A stretch of 53,723 nucleotides of DNA from Flavobacteriales bacterium (GCA_020630395.1 JAHDBM010000009.1:3554-57276); one strand, 5' to 3'. Positions 6,784-16,217 are shown, numbered from the stretch's first letter. Notes: generated from the sequence alone by a model not told the origin. Numbers and translations: made by a program.

Positions 6784-8316
6784 ATGAGAGAAAAGTACTT
6801 GGTGTTAAAAAAGAAGGAGTTGAAGAGAGTGATAATGTTAGGGATAATATGCGCATTTAATGTAATAGCTTACAGCCAAGACACGGCTCAAACAATAATA
6901 GATACTACTGCTTTTTTTAAGCGTGATCTTGTAGTGTTTAAAGATACTTTTTTACTACAGCAAATTGATGAAGCGTTACTTGCTTTTAATAGTCAATATG
7001 ATTCTTTTACTACTGATACTGCTATTTTAAATACAGCAGGCTACACGAAAAATGAACGACCAGAAATTTCAGATTCTTTAATGAAAGAAAGATTACGATT
7101 ATTAGATGATAACACTCCAATGTCTTTTGAGTTTAATAGTGTGACTAAAAATTATATTAATTTATATGTAAATAAAAGAAGAAGACTTACCTCTATAATG
7201 TTAGCAAGGAAAGAATACTTTTTTCCTATGTTCGAAGAGCATTTAGCTGCTCAAAAATTACCTCAAGAATTAAAATATTTAGCTATTGTAGAATCTGCAT
7301 TAAGACCAGATGCCGAATCTTGGGCAAGTGCAAGTGGTTTATGGCAATTTATTTACTCGACAGGGAAAATGTATGGTTTAGAAGTAGATTCATATAAAGA
7401 CGATAGAAAAGATCCATTCAAATCTACTGTTGCTGCTTGCAAACATTTAAAAGACTTATATGAAATTTATGATGATTGGGAATTGGCTCTAGCTGCATAC
7501 AATTCTGGCCCAGGAAATGTAAACAAAGCTATAAGAAGAGCAGGGGGTAAAAAGAATTTTTGGGCTATATATAACTATTTACCTAGAGAAACACAAGGGT
7601 ATGTGCCAGCTTTTATTGCTGTTAACTATGCTATGAATTATGCTTCAGAACATAACATATATCCTAAACAAGCACAATGGAAGTTTTACGAAATGGATAC
7701 CATTTATGTAAACGACAGAATAGATTTTAAAGTAGCAGCTAAGTATTTAGATGTACCAGTTGAGGATTTAGCTTATTTAAATCCCATGTATATTCATAAT
7801 ATAATACCTAATCGTGAAACGACTAATACGCTATACTTACCAAAAGATAAATTAGGGTTGTATTTAGCCAATGAAGATTCTATTATTTATTATAGTACCG
7901 AATTTAAAAAGGTATATGAATCAGATATTTTTGCATCTAATGAAACGGGTGGGAGAATGACTTATCGAGTAAGAAGCGGAGATTATTTAGGGAAAATATC
8001 TAGAAAATATGGGTGCAGGGTTAGTGACATTAAGAAGTGGAATAACCTTAGAAGTAATAACCTAAGAATAGGACAAAGGTTAACACTATATACCAAGAAA
8101 AAGAGCAAAGGAAAAAATACGAAATTAGGTACTAAACCAACTGTCGAAAAAATTAATGGATTTGATTATTATACCATAAAAAAAGGAGACACGCTTTGGG
8201 ATATTGCTTCAAAATTCCCTGGTGTTTCTGTTGATGATTTAACAAAACATAACAAAGGGTTAAAGCCGTCTAACCTTAAAACTGGATCGAAGATTAAAAT
8301 TGTAAAAAAAGGATAA
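6784..8316 (+). CDS. MltD-like membrane/secreted lytic transglycosylase with two LysM domains
   Basis: Cleaves peptidoglycan glycan strands in the periplasm. The 510 residues hold a hydrophobic export signal (about 16-31), a soluble lytic transglycosylase domain (about 145-290) with the catalytic glutamate in AIVESAL (E170), GLWQF (185-189) and AAYNSGPGN (237-245), then two LysM peptidoglycan-binding repeats at about 396-438 and 464-507 (RVRSGDYLGKIS and TIKKGDTLWDIA). The first ATG at 6784 sits almost on a -7 promoter box, so translation may begin later: in-frame TTG 6820, GTG 6829 (with AAGGAG at 6814-6819) or ATG 6835. The following lipoprotein gene is a common partner in this phylum. Confidence 0.92.
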   Translation: MREKYLVLKKKELKRVIMLGIICAFNVIAYSQDTAQTIIDTTAFFKRDLVVFKDTFLLQQIDEALLAFNSQYDSFTTDTAILNTAGYTKNERPEISDSLMKERLRLLDDNTPMSFEFNSVTKNYINLYVNKRRRLTSIMLARKEYFFPMFEEHLAAQKLPQELKYLAIVESALRPDAESWASASGLWQFIYSTGKMYGLEVDSYKDDRKDPFKSTVAACKHLKDLYEIYDDWELALAAYNSGPGNVNKAIRRAGGKKNFWAIYNYLPRETQGYVPAFIAVNYAMNYASEHNIYPKQAQWKFYEMDTIYVNDRIDFKVAAKYLDVPVEDLAYLNPMYIHNIIPNRETTNTLYLPKDKLGLYLANEDSIIYYSTEFKKVYESDIFASNETGGRMTYRVRSGDYLGKISRKYGCRVSDIKKWNNLRSNNLRIGQRLTLYTKKKSKGKNTKLGTKPTVEKINGFDYYTIKKGDTLWDIASKFPGVSVDDLTKHNKGLKPSNLKTGSKIKIVKKG

Positions 8317-8390
8317 ATTTTAGTTTGAATTTAAAGATCAAAAAGTTTATCTTAAAAAACCGTATTTGATAAGTATTTAAAAAACCATAG

Positions 8391-9410
8391 ATGAAAAGAT
8401 TATTGTTAGTGTCGTTCTGTTTTGTTTTTCTCTTTTCTTGTGAAGATGAAATTACAGATGATAATGTGTATAAGCCAACTTCTATGGGGACTCAAGGTCA
8501 AATAACTGTAGTTATGCCTCAACAATTATGGAAAGGTAAAATAGGGGAGCTAGTGAAAGATTATTTGGCGCCAGAAATATTATATTTTCCACAAATTGAA
8601 TACCTGTTTGATTTAAAGCATAATACAAAAGGTATTTTTAACAAGAGCACGAAAAGACATAAAAATATAGTTCAATTTGAAATCACAGATCATCCAGAAA
8701 TTACATCAGGAATTAATTATTTAACTGATGTATGGGCATCTGACCAAGTTGTTATTAAAATTACAGGAAAGTCACAACAAGATTTGGCTCAGCTTTTTGT
8801 AGACAATGCTCAGGATATTCAAGATTATTTAATGGATAAAGAGATTGCCAGAATACAAGAACGAGTAAATACTAAAAAGAATCATTTAGTTGAGAAAGAG
8901 TTAATGGCTAAGCATCAGTTATCAGTTACTGTTCCTTTAGATATGGAATTAATATTGAATAATGAATCTTTTGTGGCTTTAGAAAGAAAGCGATTAAGAT
9001 CGGAAGGAGGTAGTTCTGGAGATATTCAACAATACTTAATAATCTATCATTACCCTTACACTAGTGATAGCACGTTTACTAAAAATTTCCAATTAAAGAT
9101 GAGAGATTCTATTGTGAAAAAATATTTTACTGGCTCATCAGAAGATTCATACATGATTACAACTCCAGATTCTTTAGCTCCTTCATTTGTTAGAGAACGT
9201 TTATTTAAGGGTGTTTATGCTTTTGAATTAAGGGGGCTGTATAGTATGGTTAATGATTTTAGAGGTGGGCCTTTTTTAAGTGTTTCAATGGTAGATGAGC
9301 GAAACAATAGAGTTGTGACAATTGAAGGGAATTTATTTTGCCCTAAATTTAGTAAAAGAGAATTCATGATGGAGTTGGAGACTATGATAAACTCATTATC
9401 TTTATATTAA
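8391..9410 (+). CDS. DUF4837-type lipoprotein
   Basis: A 339-residue protein with a lipoprotein signal ending in the lipobox FLFSC (Cys17), followed by an acidic EDE. The rest is soluble and should face the periplasm on a lipid anchor. The start region (GQITVVMPQQLWKGKIGELVKDYL) and the C-terminal LRGLYSMVNDFRGGPFLS are features I associate with the Bacteroidota family DUF4837, usually found next to a LysM transglycosylase as here. Its function is unknown; the neighbourhood suggests a cell-wall or envelope role. The gene starts 74 bases after the transglycosylase stop. Confidence 0.75.
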   Translation: MKRLLLVSFCFVFLFSCEDEITDDNVYKPTSMGTQGQITVVMPQQLWKGKIGELVKDYLAPEILYFPQIEYLFDLKHNTKGIFNKSTKRHKNIVQFEITDHPEITSGINYLTDVWASDQVVIKITGKSQQDLAQLFVDNAQDIQDYLMDKEIARIQERVNTKKNHLVEKELMAKHQLSVTVPLDMELILNNESFVALERKRLRSEGGSSGDIQQYLIIYHYPYTSDSTFTKNFQLKMRDSIVKKYFTGSSEDSYMITTPDSLAPSFVRERLFKGVYAFELRGLYSMVNDFRGGPFLSVSMVDERNNRVVTIEGNLFCPKFSKREFMMELETMINSLSLY

Positions 9411-9426
9411 CCATTTAATCCATTCA

Positions 9427-10623
9427 TTGCACAAACCAACTTACGAATATTACAGTAATCTTTTAACAAGGCATAAGTTACCTGCTGCTGTTTTAGATGA
9501 AGACTTATTATTAGCAAATGTTAGTAACATAATTGATAGAGCTAAAGGAGTTAAGATTAGGGTAGCCTCCAAATCTGTTCGGTCAATTTCTGTGTTAAAG
9601 AAAATTATATCAATTAATCCAACTGCTTTTTCTGGGATTATGGCATTTACATTAGATGAAGCTATATTTTTAGCAGATAATGGTTTTGATGATATTTTGT
9701 TAGGTTATCCATCTATGCAGGAAAGCTTAATTAGGGATGTTGCCAAAGCTGTTAAAGGAGGTAAACGAATCGTGTTGATGGCTGATTTAGTTGAACATCT
9801 TGAATTAATTAATAAAATAGGGAAAGAAGAAGAAGTTGATATGTTGGTTTGCTTAGATGCTGACATGTCGATTAAATTCCCAGGTGTTTATTTTGGTGTT
9901 TACCGCTCTTCACTCACGAATAAAGAGAAGTTGGATACTTTATTAAGTAAGATTGGTGGTTTAAACAATATAAATATAGTTGGGTTAATGGGCTATGAAG
10001 CTCAAATTGCTGGAGTTGGAGATAACACTAAAGGGAAAACCTTAATTAATAGTGTTATAAGATTATTGAAGAAAAAATCTATTACAAAAATTGCTAAACG
10101 AAGGGGAGCTTTTGTTTCTAAGTTAGAATCAGTTTTAAATAAAAAGTTAGATTTTATAAATGCTGGCGGGACTGGAAGTATAGATAGTTCAATAGCAGAA
10201 AAATGGGTTACTGAGGTAACGGTAGGTTCAGGTTTTTACAGTCCAGCATTATTTGATCGCTATAAAGACTTTAATTATCTGCCTGCGTTATTTTATGGAG
10301 TTGAATTGTCAAGACACCCAAATGAAAAAATATGGACTGCAAATGGTGGGGGGTATACAGCTTCAGGTCCATTAGAGGGCAAACTTCCGGTACCATATTT
10401 ACCCAAGGGAATTAAGTTAATTAAGAACGAAGCAGTAGGTGAGGTGCAAACTCCTTTTACTTATAATGGTAAAGATGAATTGATTTTTGGAAACCCTATC
10501 TTCTTTAGACATGCCAAAGCAGGCGAGTTATGCGAGCGATTTAACGAGTTAATTGTTGTTTCTAATAATAAAGTAATTGATACTTATAAAACATACAGAG
10601 GGGAAGGAAAGTGTTTTTTATAA
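9427..10623 (+). CDS. PLP-dependent aldolase/deaminase of the alanine-racemase N-terminal fold (D-threonine-aldolase-like)
   Basis: A 398-residue cytoplasmic enzyme. The N-terminal TIM-barrel of the alanine racemase type carries the probable PLP lysine in RVASKSVRS (K49), with FTLDEAIFLADNGFDDILLGYP and VGLMGYEAQIAG downstream. The C-terminal part ends in a Cys-rich tail (GEGKCFL), as in metal-dependent D-threonine aldolase and D-serine dehydratase relatives. Substrate is not certain; the family name used for such proteins is amino acid deaminase/aldolase. Translation appears to start at TTG 9427, 14 bases after the previous stop, since no upstream ATG fits. The next gene starts 13 bases on, so an operon is likely. 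Confidence 0.8.
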   Translation: MHKPTYEYYSNLLTRHKLPAAVLDEDLLLANVSNIIDRAKGVKIRVASKSVRSISVLKKIISINPTAFSGIMAFTLDEAIFLADNGFDDILLGYPSMQESLIRDVAKAVKGGKRIVLMADLVEHLELINKIGKEEEVDMLVCLDADMSIKFPGVYFGVYRSSLTNKEKLDTLLSKIGGLNNINIVGLMGYEAQIAGVGDNTKGKTLINSVIRLLKKKSITKIAKRRGAFVSKLESVLNKKLDFINAGGTGSIDSSIAEKWVTEVTVGSGFYSPALFDRYKDFNYLPALFYGVELSRHPNEKIWTANGGGYTASGPLEGKLPVPYLPKGIKLIKNEAVGEVQTPFTYNGKDELIFGNPIFFRHAKAGELCERFNELIVVSNNKVIDTYKTYRGEGKCFL

Positions 10624-10636
10624 TAAATAAATAATT

Positions 10637-11923
10637 ATGGGAAGTTATAGTAATTGGTCCGGTTCAGTAGATTTTATTGCAGATGAAATTTTACATCCAT
10701 CTACCATTGATGAGGTTCAAAGAATAGTTAAAAAGGCATATAGAGAAGATAAAAAAATCAGATTAGTAGGTTCTGGACATTCTTTCACCCCATTAATTGA
10801 AACTAATGATATTTTAATGACATTAGATAACCTACAAGGAGTTATAGGATATGATAAAGAAGCATACCAAGCTGAGGTGTATGCAGGAACAAAATTACAT
10901 GTATTAGGTCCTGAATTAGATAAGCTAGGAATGGCTCAAGAAAATATGGGAGATATTAATGTCCAAAGCATAGCTGGAGCATTAAGCACAGGCACACATG
11001 GAACAGGTGCAACTTTAGGAACCCTTTCTACTCAAATGGTAGAGATTACGCTTGTAAATGGAAAAGGAGAGCTAGTAGTATTAAATAAAAGCAATAATCC
11101 AGTTGAGTTTTCTTGTGCACAAGTTAGTTTAGGGGCATTAGGCATAATAGTAAAGATTAAGCTACAATTAATACCAAAATACAAGTTAAAATATACTGTA
11201 GGGAAAAGAAAGTATGGAGAACTTATGAATGAGTTAGATCATCTTATTAAACATAATAGGAATGTGGAATTTTACTTTTTTCCTTACACAGAGACGTGTC
11301 TTTTAAAAGTAATGAATGAGACTAATGAATCTGTTAAAACAGGTGGAATAGGAAAGAAAATTAATGATCTTTTACTAGAAAATGCATTATACTATGTCTT
11401 GTGTAATATTTCGGTTTGGTTTAAAGCACATAAAGCAATTGCTAAGCTATCGGGGTGGGCTGCAGGAGGTGGTGAATATGTAAACTGGAGTCATGATTTA
11501 TATGCGACTAAACGTTATGTAAAGTTTAATGAGATGGAGTATAATATTCCTGCAGAAAACTTTAAAGAAGTGTTAGACGAGATAAAGGAAATGATTATTA
11601 GAGATAAAGTACCCGTTCATTTCCCTATAGAATGTAGATGGGTAAAAAGTGACGATATAGCATTAAGTCCGGCATATGAAAGAGAATCAGCCTATATAGC
11701 GGTACACATGTATCGTACTAGAGATTATAAAGATTACTTTAAGAAAGTAGAGGCAATTGTTGCTAAATATAATGGACGACCACATTGGGGTAAAAGACAT
11801 TTTTTATCTGCTAAGCAGTTTAAAGAAAGATATCCAAAATGGAGTGAATTTCATGCTGTTAGAAAAGAAATGGACCCCAAAGGTGTATTTATGAGTAAGT
11901 ATTTGAAGTCAATATTCGAATAA
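10637..11923 (+). CDS. FAD-linked sugar-1,4-lactone oxidase (D-arabinono/L-gulono-lactone oxidase family)
   Basis: A 428-residue flavoprotein. The FAD-binding domain (about 15-185) has RLVGSGHSFTPL, where His48 matches the residue that binds FAD covalently in the vanillyl-alcohol-oxidase family, and GALSTGTHGTG at about 115-125. The C-terminal ALO domain ends with PHWGKRHF (about 385-392), diagnostic for sugar-lactone oxidases. It would oxidise an aldonolactone or polyol, with oxygen or another acceptor. The native substrate is unknown. It shares a plus-strand run with the upstream PLP enzyme and the downstream queD-like gene. Confidence 0.85.
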   Translation: MGSYSNWSGSVDFIADEILHPSTIDEVQRIVKKAYREDKKIRLVGSGHSFTPLIETNDILMTLDNLQGVIGYDKEAYQAEVYAGTKLHVLGPELDKLGMAQENMGDINVQSIAGALSTGTHGTGATLGTLSTQMVEITLVNGKGELVVLNKSNNPVEFSCAQVSLGALGIIVKIKLQLIPKYKLKYTVGKRKYGELMNELDHLIKHNRNVEFYFFPYTETCLLKVMNETNESVKTGGIGKKINDLLLENALYYVLCNISVWFKAHKAIAKLSGWAAGGGEYVNWSHDLYATKRYVKFNEMEYNIPAENFKEVLDEIKEMIIRDKVPVHFPIECRWVKSDDIALSPAYERESAYIAVHMYRTRDYKDYFKKVEAIVAKYNGRPHWGKRHFLSAKQFKERYPKWSEFHAVRKEMDPKGVFMSKYLKSIFE

Positions 11924-11941
11924 GATGCTTACTTTCGTCTT

Positions 11942-12376
11942 GTGAAAAAAGTAAGAGTATCTAAAGAATTTTTATTTGAAGCTGCCCACGCTTTAGATAA
12001 TCATGAAGGGAAATGTAAAAATTTACATGGTCATTCCTATAAATTAACGGTAACCGTTATTGGTGAGCCACAATCTAATAATGCATTATCAGATGCTGGA
12101 ATGGTAATAGATTTTTCTGATTTAAAGAAAATAGTAAATGAGCAAGTAGTAGATGTTTGGGATCATGCACTTATTTTAAAAGCGGATTCTCGATTTAAAG
12201 GAATTGAAAAGCAAAACACAAAAACCATTTATGTGCCTTATCACCCTACATGTGAAAACATGTTGTTGGATGTTGTAGGTAAAATATCAGCTCAATTACC
12301 CCAAAAAACAACTCTTATTTATGCAAAATTGCATGAAACAGCTAATAGCTTCTCTGAGTGGTGTTTAAGTGATTAA
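11942..12376 (+). CDS. queD: 6-carboxytetrahydropterin synthase / 6-pyruvoyltetrahydropterin synthase family protein
   Basis: Converts dihydroneopterin triphosphate to 6-carboxy-tetrahydropterin for queuosine synthesis. The 144 residues include the zinc ligands His16, His29 and His31 (EAAHAL and NLHGHSY), the catalytic Cys25 and the C-terminal stretch KLHETANSFSEW with the conserved glutamate. Start is GTG at 11942. Its end overlaps the convergent lipoprotein gene by four bases. Without queC, queE or queF nearby, a role in another pterin pathway cannot be excluded. Confidence 0.85.
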   Translation: MKKVRVSKEFLFEAAHALDNHEGKCKNLHGHSYKLTVTVIGEPQSNNALSDAGMVIDFSDLKKIVNEQVVDVWDHALILKADSRFKGIEKQNTKTIYVPYHPTCENMLLDVVGKISAQLPQKTTLIYAKLHETANSFSEWCLSD

Positions 12377-13380
12377 TTCCAGTTACATGTGCAACCATAC
12401 TGATCTCCTGTACTAAACCTTCTAAATTTAGAATAGCCATCATCAGTTTTATCAGCAATCACAGTAAACACTTGGTACATACAAAATCCTTTAGGATTCT
12501 TTGAAACCATGGCAACACTAAGTGTTTTCGAAACAATTGCTCCAGTATAACTTTTTTTGTAAAGATAATCTTCCGATAGGATAATCGTTTTGCCAAAAGT
12601 TTCCTGCCATCCCATATTATTAAAATGATCTACTAGTTGTTCCTCAATTGCAGGTTCATTCATGTTTGCTTTTGGTAGAGGAACTGAACTAACATGTTTC
12701 ATACGTATTTGCTCAATTTCATGGGCTAACTCATCTTTACTCTTCTTGTTTGTGGCATCATAAGTTATTTCTCCCTTAACGGCTGTTTTAGACCCACTAG
12801 AAGTATAAAGTGAGGCTTTTAACTCATAGCTTTCGTTCTTTAACTTACTCAATGTTTCCATGCTATTGGCAATGGTAGATGCTCCACCTTTTGTTGGCTT
12901 GTATTGATCAAGTGGTACGGATATGAAAAACTCTACGAACAATAACCCCTGATCGTATTTTCGATAACGCTCAATTTGCCATTTATGCTTTCGTTTGCCT
13001 ACTGTGTACTTTAAGATTGGGAAACCGTTTTGCCCAAATTTCTCTCCAGCCGTTTTATCTAAATATGCTACACCTTTAATTGTTTCCCCTGCTTTAAAGG
13101 AAGATTTAAAATCATTTGCAGTAGCGGTTTCAGGGTTAAGGTTGATGTTGTTGGTGAACAAAATCTCGTTTATATGGGCATTATGAAAATCGCTAGGATT
13201 ATAACTTAATGATCTTGGTTTTGTAATCCCCATTCGCTTATAAATAGCTCCAGAACCATCATCCTCAATAGAAGGATCAATTGTTTTATTGCCATTTTCA
13301 TCAGTCTCGGTATTTCTGCCACAACTCGTAATGGAGAATGTAAGCCAGATACCTAATAAAAGTTGAAGAAGTAATTTCAT
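12373..13380 (-). CDS. lipoprotein of unknown function
   Basis: A 335-residue protein with a lipoprotein signal (lipobox SITSC, Cys20) and an Asn/Asp/Thr-rich stretch just after it. The remaining sequence is soluble, with a repeated mixed strand-like pattern. I recognise no family. Two CxC/Cys residues lie near the C-terminus (YGCTCNWN). It converges on queD with a four-base overlap of the reading frames and no terminator between them. Cell location is inferred as lipid-anchored in the envelope. Confidence 0.75.
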   Translation of the reverse strand: MKLLLQLLLGIWLTFSITSCGRNTETDENGNKTIDPSIEDDGSGAIYKRMGITKPRSLSYNPSDFHNAHINEILFTNNINLNPETATANDFKSSFKAGETIKGVAYLDKTAGEKFGQNGFPILKYTVGKRKHKWQIERYRKYDQGLLFVEFFISVPLDQYKPTKGGASTIANSMETLSKLKNESYELKASLYTSSGSKTAVKGEITYDATNKKSKDELAHEIEQIRMKHVSSVPLPKANMNEPAIEEQLVDHFNNMGWQETFGKTIILSEDYLYKKSYTGAIVSKTLSVAMVSKNPKGFCMYQVFTVIADKTDDGYSKFRRFSTGDQYGCTCNWN

Positions 13381-13414
13381 GCGATAGGATTTTTATAAAT
13401 TAATAATAAGATAA

Positions 13415-14206
13415 TTATTTGTTTTGAGGTAAACCAAGAAGATAGAGTTTATTACCTCCTTTTCCTTTTAGACTGTCCATCTCCCATTTATAATTGGTGT
13501 CATCTTCTAATCCTTCTAGTAAGATTTTCATATCATTTATAGTATATGTTCTTGCATTAGAAACTGCTCCATCCCAAGCGATCATTAATGGTAGGATAGG
13601 TATTAAATAGGTAAATGTAAATTGTTGCCATGTAAATGGACGAACAAGTGGAGTAAATAAAAATGTCATAATAAACCCAAATGGTATAGCAATCCACCAA
13701 AGGAAAATAGGAAATCCGTTATCGCTTATTTCATAAATACATATAGGCTGGTTATCGTCTTTAGCATCTTTTAAAATACCTTTAGCGATATCTGGTTTCA
13801 TGTGATGCATACTACATATCATGGTTCTGAGGCCATTAATTTTTTTATCAACTTTGGTTGCATTTACAGAGCCAGTTAAGTAAGTTAATGAAGGGTCATT
13901 TTTAGCATTTATTTTATTTGCAAATTTTTTATGCGGATATAAATCACTGAAGGAAAATTTCACGTCAATATTATGCTTGTCTTTTAATACTTGTTTTACA
14001 TCAAGCATTGGTCCGCCACTGCCGCTACACATATCCAATACATGTTTTTTTTTGCTGTGTTTTAGGCCTTTGTTAATTATGCCAGCTAATTGCTCGTGTG
14101 TAGCCAGTATTTTATGGAAAGCAACAATATAATTAGTCATACAGTCTCTTAGCCAAGATGGAAACCATTTAAAATCTTCGAATTCGAATAGGTGTATTCT
14201 TTTCAT
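13415..14206 (-). CDS. SAM-dependent methyltransferase-like protein with C-terminal membrane segments
   Basis: 263 residues. The SAM-binding motif I is clear at residues 56-65 (VLDMCSGSGG), followed by an acidic FSFSDLY at the position of motif II and CSMHHMKPD at the position of motif IV. Unusually, two hydrophobic segments follow (about 165-184 and 195-211) before a soluble tail, suggesting attachment to the inner membrane. The substrate is not evident; a membrane lipid or small hydrophobic acceptor would fit. It lies 43 bases after a small unknown gene on the same strand. Confidence 0.75.
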   Translation of the reverse strand: MKRIHLFEFEDFKWFPSWLRDCMTNYIVAFHKILATHEQLAGIINKGLKHSKKKHVLDMCSGSGGPMLDVKQVLKDKHNIDVKFSFSDLYPHKKFANKINAKNDPSLTYLTGSVNATKVDKKINGLRTMICSMHHMKPDIAKGILKDAKDDNQPICIYEISDNGFPIFLWWIAIPFGFIMTFLFTPLVRPFTWQQFTFTYLIPILPLMIAWDGAVSNARTYTINDMKILLEGLEDDTNYKWEMDSLKGKGGNKLYLLGLPQNK

Positions 14207-14223
14207 TCTTAAGTGATTTTTAG

Positions 14224-14262
14224 TTTTATTAAAGATAGTAGTATAAATACTATTTAATAAAA
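14224..14262. repeat. AT-only inverted repeat over a gene end
   Basis: TTTTATTAAA (14224-14233) pairs with TTTAATAAAA (14253-14262), and ATAGTA with TACTAT inside. The structure covers the stop codon of the minus-strand gene ending at 14250 and has T-runs on both strands, so it could act as a weak bidirectional terminator. Confidence 0.4.
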
Positions 14263-14633
14263 ATGAACAGTCGATTAAAGAATTGATCTCTAAAAATAAC
14301 AGTCATGCGAGAAGTTTTGGCTGTTGTATTTTGCAAGGGTTTGAAAATACGCTCAAAAAAATCTATAAAGATTGGTTCTTGATGCTCAGATAAATGAATA
14401 TTATCAATGTAAATATCACCATTATAGGGTATTGAGATAGCGTTAATTCTATTTTGAATAATAGCTAGTTTTATTGAAGGGTCATTGCTTAAATAGTAAT
14501 TGAAGTTCCCTACAGGATCAGATTCGGAAACAAAGTCTCCTTTTTTTACGTATTCTATTGGATTTCCATTTAAGAAATCTAACCCTTTAAATTTAGCAGG
14601 ATCAAAAGTATATTGTTTTTTCTCAACAAGCAT
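14250..14633 (-). CDS. small protein of unknown function
   Basis: 127 residues, no signal peptide and no membrane helix. It starts directly after the stop of the AlkD-like gene (no bases between), so the two are translationally linked. The sequence contains a mix of strands (YTFDPAKFKGLDFLNG, ISIPYNGDIYIDNIHLSEHQEP) and ends in RLFIFIK. I recognise no family. Given the operon with a DNA-alkylation-repair-type protein, a related role is possible but unproven. Confidence 0.7.
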   Translation of the reverse strand: MLVEKKQYTFDPAKFKGLDFLNGNPIEYVKKGDFVSESDPVGNFNYYLSNDPSIKLAIIQNRINAISIPYNGDIYIDNIHLSEHQEPIFIDFFERIFKPLQNTTAKTSRMTVIFRDQFFNRLFIFIK

Positions 14634-15338
14634 TTATGGGCGATATGTTTCTCTAGGATAGTCCATTATTTTACACGTGTCTTTTTCTAGTTCTCTAAGA
14701 GCATCTTTTATAATCCAGCTACAAGCTTTATCATTAGGATATTTTTCGTTCATTTTATAACAAAATGATGTAGCAGAATCTCTTAAATCTTCATTTCGTT
14801 TACCAATACTTCTTATTGCCCAATTAACCGCTTTTTTTGTATATAATCTATTGTCGGTTATGCTAGATTCGATAATAGAGAAAAAAGACATAAAAACTTT
14901 ATTAATTTCTTTTTTGTGAGCGTAGCTATAAGAAGCCATTGTTGCAAAACCTGCTCTTTTTTCGAATTCACCTTTTCTAGAAGTCCAAGCTTTTATTTTT
15001 GTTAAAGCTAAAGGAGATTTTGATATAATATTTTGTGAGAAAGCGTCACAAATTTCCCAATTGTTAAATGTTTTTACCCATGTTTCGGCTAATTCATTCG
15101 TAAGTTCGTTAGGTGGAAAACATTTACTGCAGAGTAGTTTTGCTTCGTAAATATTAGTGCGCCAAAGTGTTAAGGCTAAGTCTTTATTATACCCTATGTT
15201 TTTTGCAATTTGATTGAGGTCTTTATGTGAAATACCAAGCCCATTGGTATTAGATATACCAAATTTAACTTCTCTTTTTTTTACTAATTCAGGATCAGCA
15301 AGAAAATGAAGAGATTCAATTATTTCGTTTAACTCCAA
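14634..15338 (-). CDS. AlkD-like DNA alkylation repair HEAT-repeat protein
   Basis: 234 residues of all-helical HEAT-like repeats. AlkD-type glycosylases remove bulky or cationic alkylated purines. The conserved block LSHKDLNQIAKNIG-like near residues 35-48, the helix with LCSKCFPPNEL, the WEICDAFSQN stretch at about 95-104, and KKAVNWAIRSIGKRN at about 168-182 are the reasons for the call. The family also contains non-catalytic DNA-binding members, so the activity is inferred. It ends exactly where the next small gene begins and starts six bases after accD, giving a tight minus-strand run. Confidence 0.82.
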   Translation of the reverse strand: MELNEIIESLHFLADPELVKKREVKFGISNTNGLGISHKDLNQIAKNIGYNKDLALTLWRTNIYEAKLLCSKCFPPNELTNELAETWVKTFNNWEICDAFSQNIISKSPLALTKIKAWTSRKGEFEKRAGFATMASYSYAHKKEINKVFMSFFSIIESSITDNRLYTKKAVNWAIRSIGKRNEDLRDSATSFCYKMNEKYPNDKACSWIIKDALRELEKDTCKIMDYPRETYRP

Positions 15339-15344
15339 AAGGAA

Positions 15345-16187
15345 TTATTTTTGAAATAGTTGAATTAATAAGCTTAATCGTTCTCTTAGTTCTCTTCGGT
15401 CTACAATAAAATCCAGAAACCCGTGCTCTAATAAAAATTCAGAAGTTTGAAACCCTTCAGGCAAATCTTTACCAATGGTTTCTTTAATAACTCTTGGCCC
15501 TGCAAAGCCAATTAAAGCTCCTGGTTCAGCAATGTTAACATCTCCAAGCATAGCAAATGATGCAGTTACACCACCTGTAGTTGGGTCTGTTAAATAGGAT
15601 ATATAAGGAAGTTTCTTTTTGGCTAATAGCGTTAATTTTGCTGATGTTTTTGCCATTTGCATTAAAGAAAGTCCTGCTTCCATCATTCTCGCTCCACCCG
15701 ATTTAGAAATCATCATAAAAGGGCATTTCTTTTTAATGGCAAAATCAATAGCTCTAGCAATTTTTTCTCCCACTACTGATCCCATAGAACCGCCAATGAA
15801 AGAAAAATCCATACAAGCAACTACTATTGGTGAGCCAGATGTTTTACCATAAGCCGTTCTGCAAGCATCTTTTAAACCTGTTTTAGCTTTAGAAGCCTTT
15901 ACACGATCAGTATAAGCTTTAGTATCAACAAATTTTAGAGGATCTTTTGAAGACATTGTTTCATCTAATTCTTGAAATTTATTATCATCAAAAATGATAG
16001 AAAAATACTCTTTAGATCCTATTCTAAAGTGATAATTATCTTCTGCAGCAACCCAAAGATTAGCTTCTAAATCGTCTTTGTCTACAATTTTCCCACTCGG
16101 AGTTTTGTGCCAAAGACCATCTGGCGTTTCTTTTTTCTCGTTTGTAGGAGTAACAATGTTTTTATTTTTCCTAGTAAACCATCCCAT
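15345..16187 (-). CDS. accD: acetyl-CoA carboxylase carboxyltransferase subunit beta (AccD) lacking zinc-ribbon cysteines
   Basis: With AccA, transfers CO2 from carboxybiotin to acetyl-CoA, the first step of fatty acid synthesis. The 280 residues have a crotonase-fold domain with the active-site loops [17 protein letters not shown] (about 160-176) and [17 protein letters not shown]. In most bacteria the N-terminus carries a four-cysteine zinc ribbon; here the positions are T29-G32 and A47-D50 (TPSG and AAED), with no cysteine, although the surrounding residues align (WHK, DLEANL). Loss of the ribbon is something I recall in flavobacteria, so it is probably lineage-typical. Second gene of a run after the aldolase. 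Confidence 0.95.
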   Translation of the reverse strand: MGWFTRKNKNIVTPTNEKKETPDGLWHKTPSGKIVDKDDLEANLWVAAEDNYHFRIGSKEYFSIIFDDNKFQELDETMSSKDPLKFVDTKAYTDRVKASKAKTGLKDACRTAYGKTSGSPIVVACMDFSFIGGSMGSVVGEKIARAIDFAIKKKCPFMMISKSGGARMMEAGLSLMQMAKTSAKLTLLAKKKLPYISYLTDPTTGGVTASFAMLGDVNIAEPGALIGFAGPRVIKETIGKDLPEGFQTSEFLLEHGFLDFIVDRRELRERLSLLIQLFQK

Positions 16188-16217
16188 AGTATAGACTTTT
16201 AATTCTTATTTGGAATA

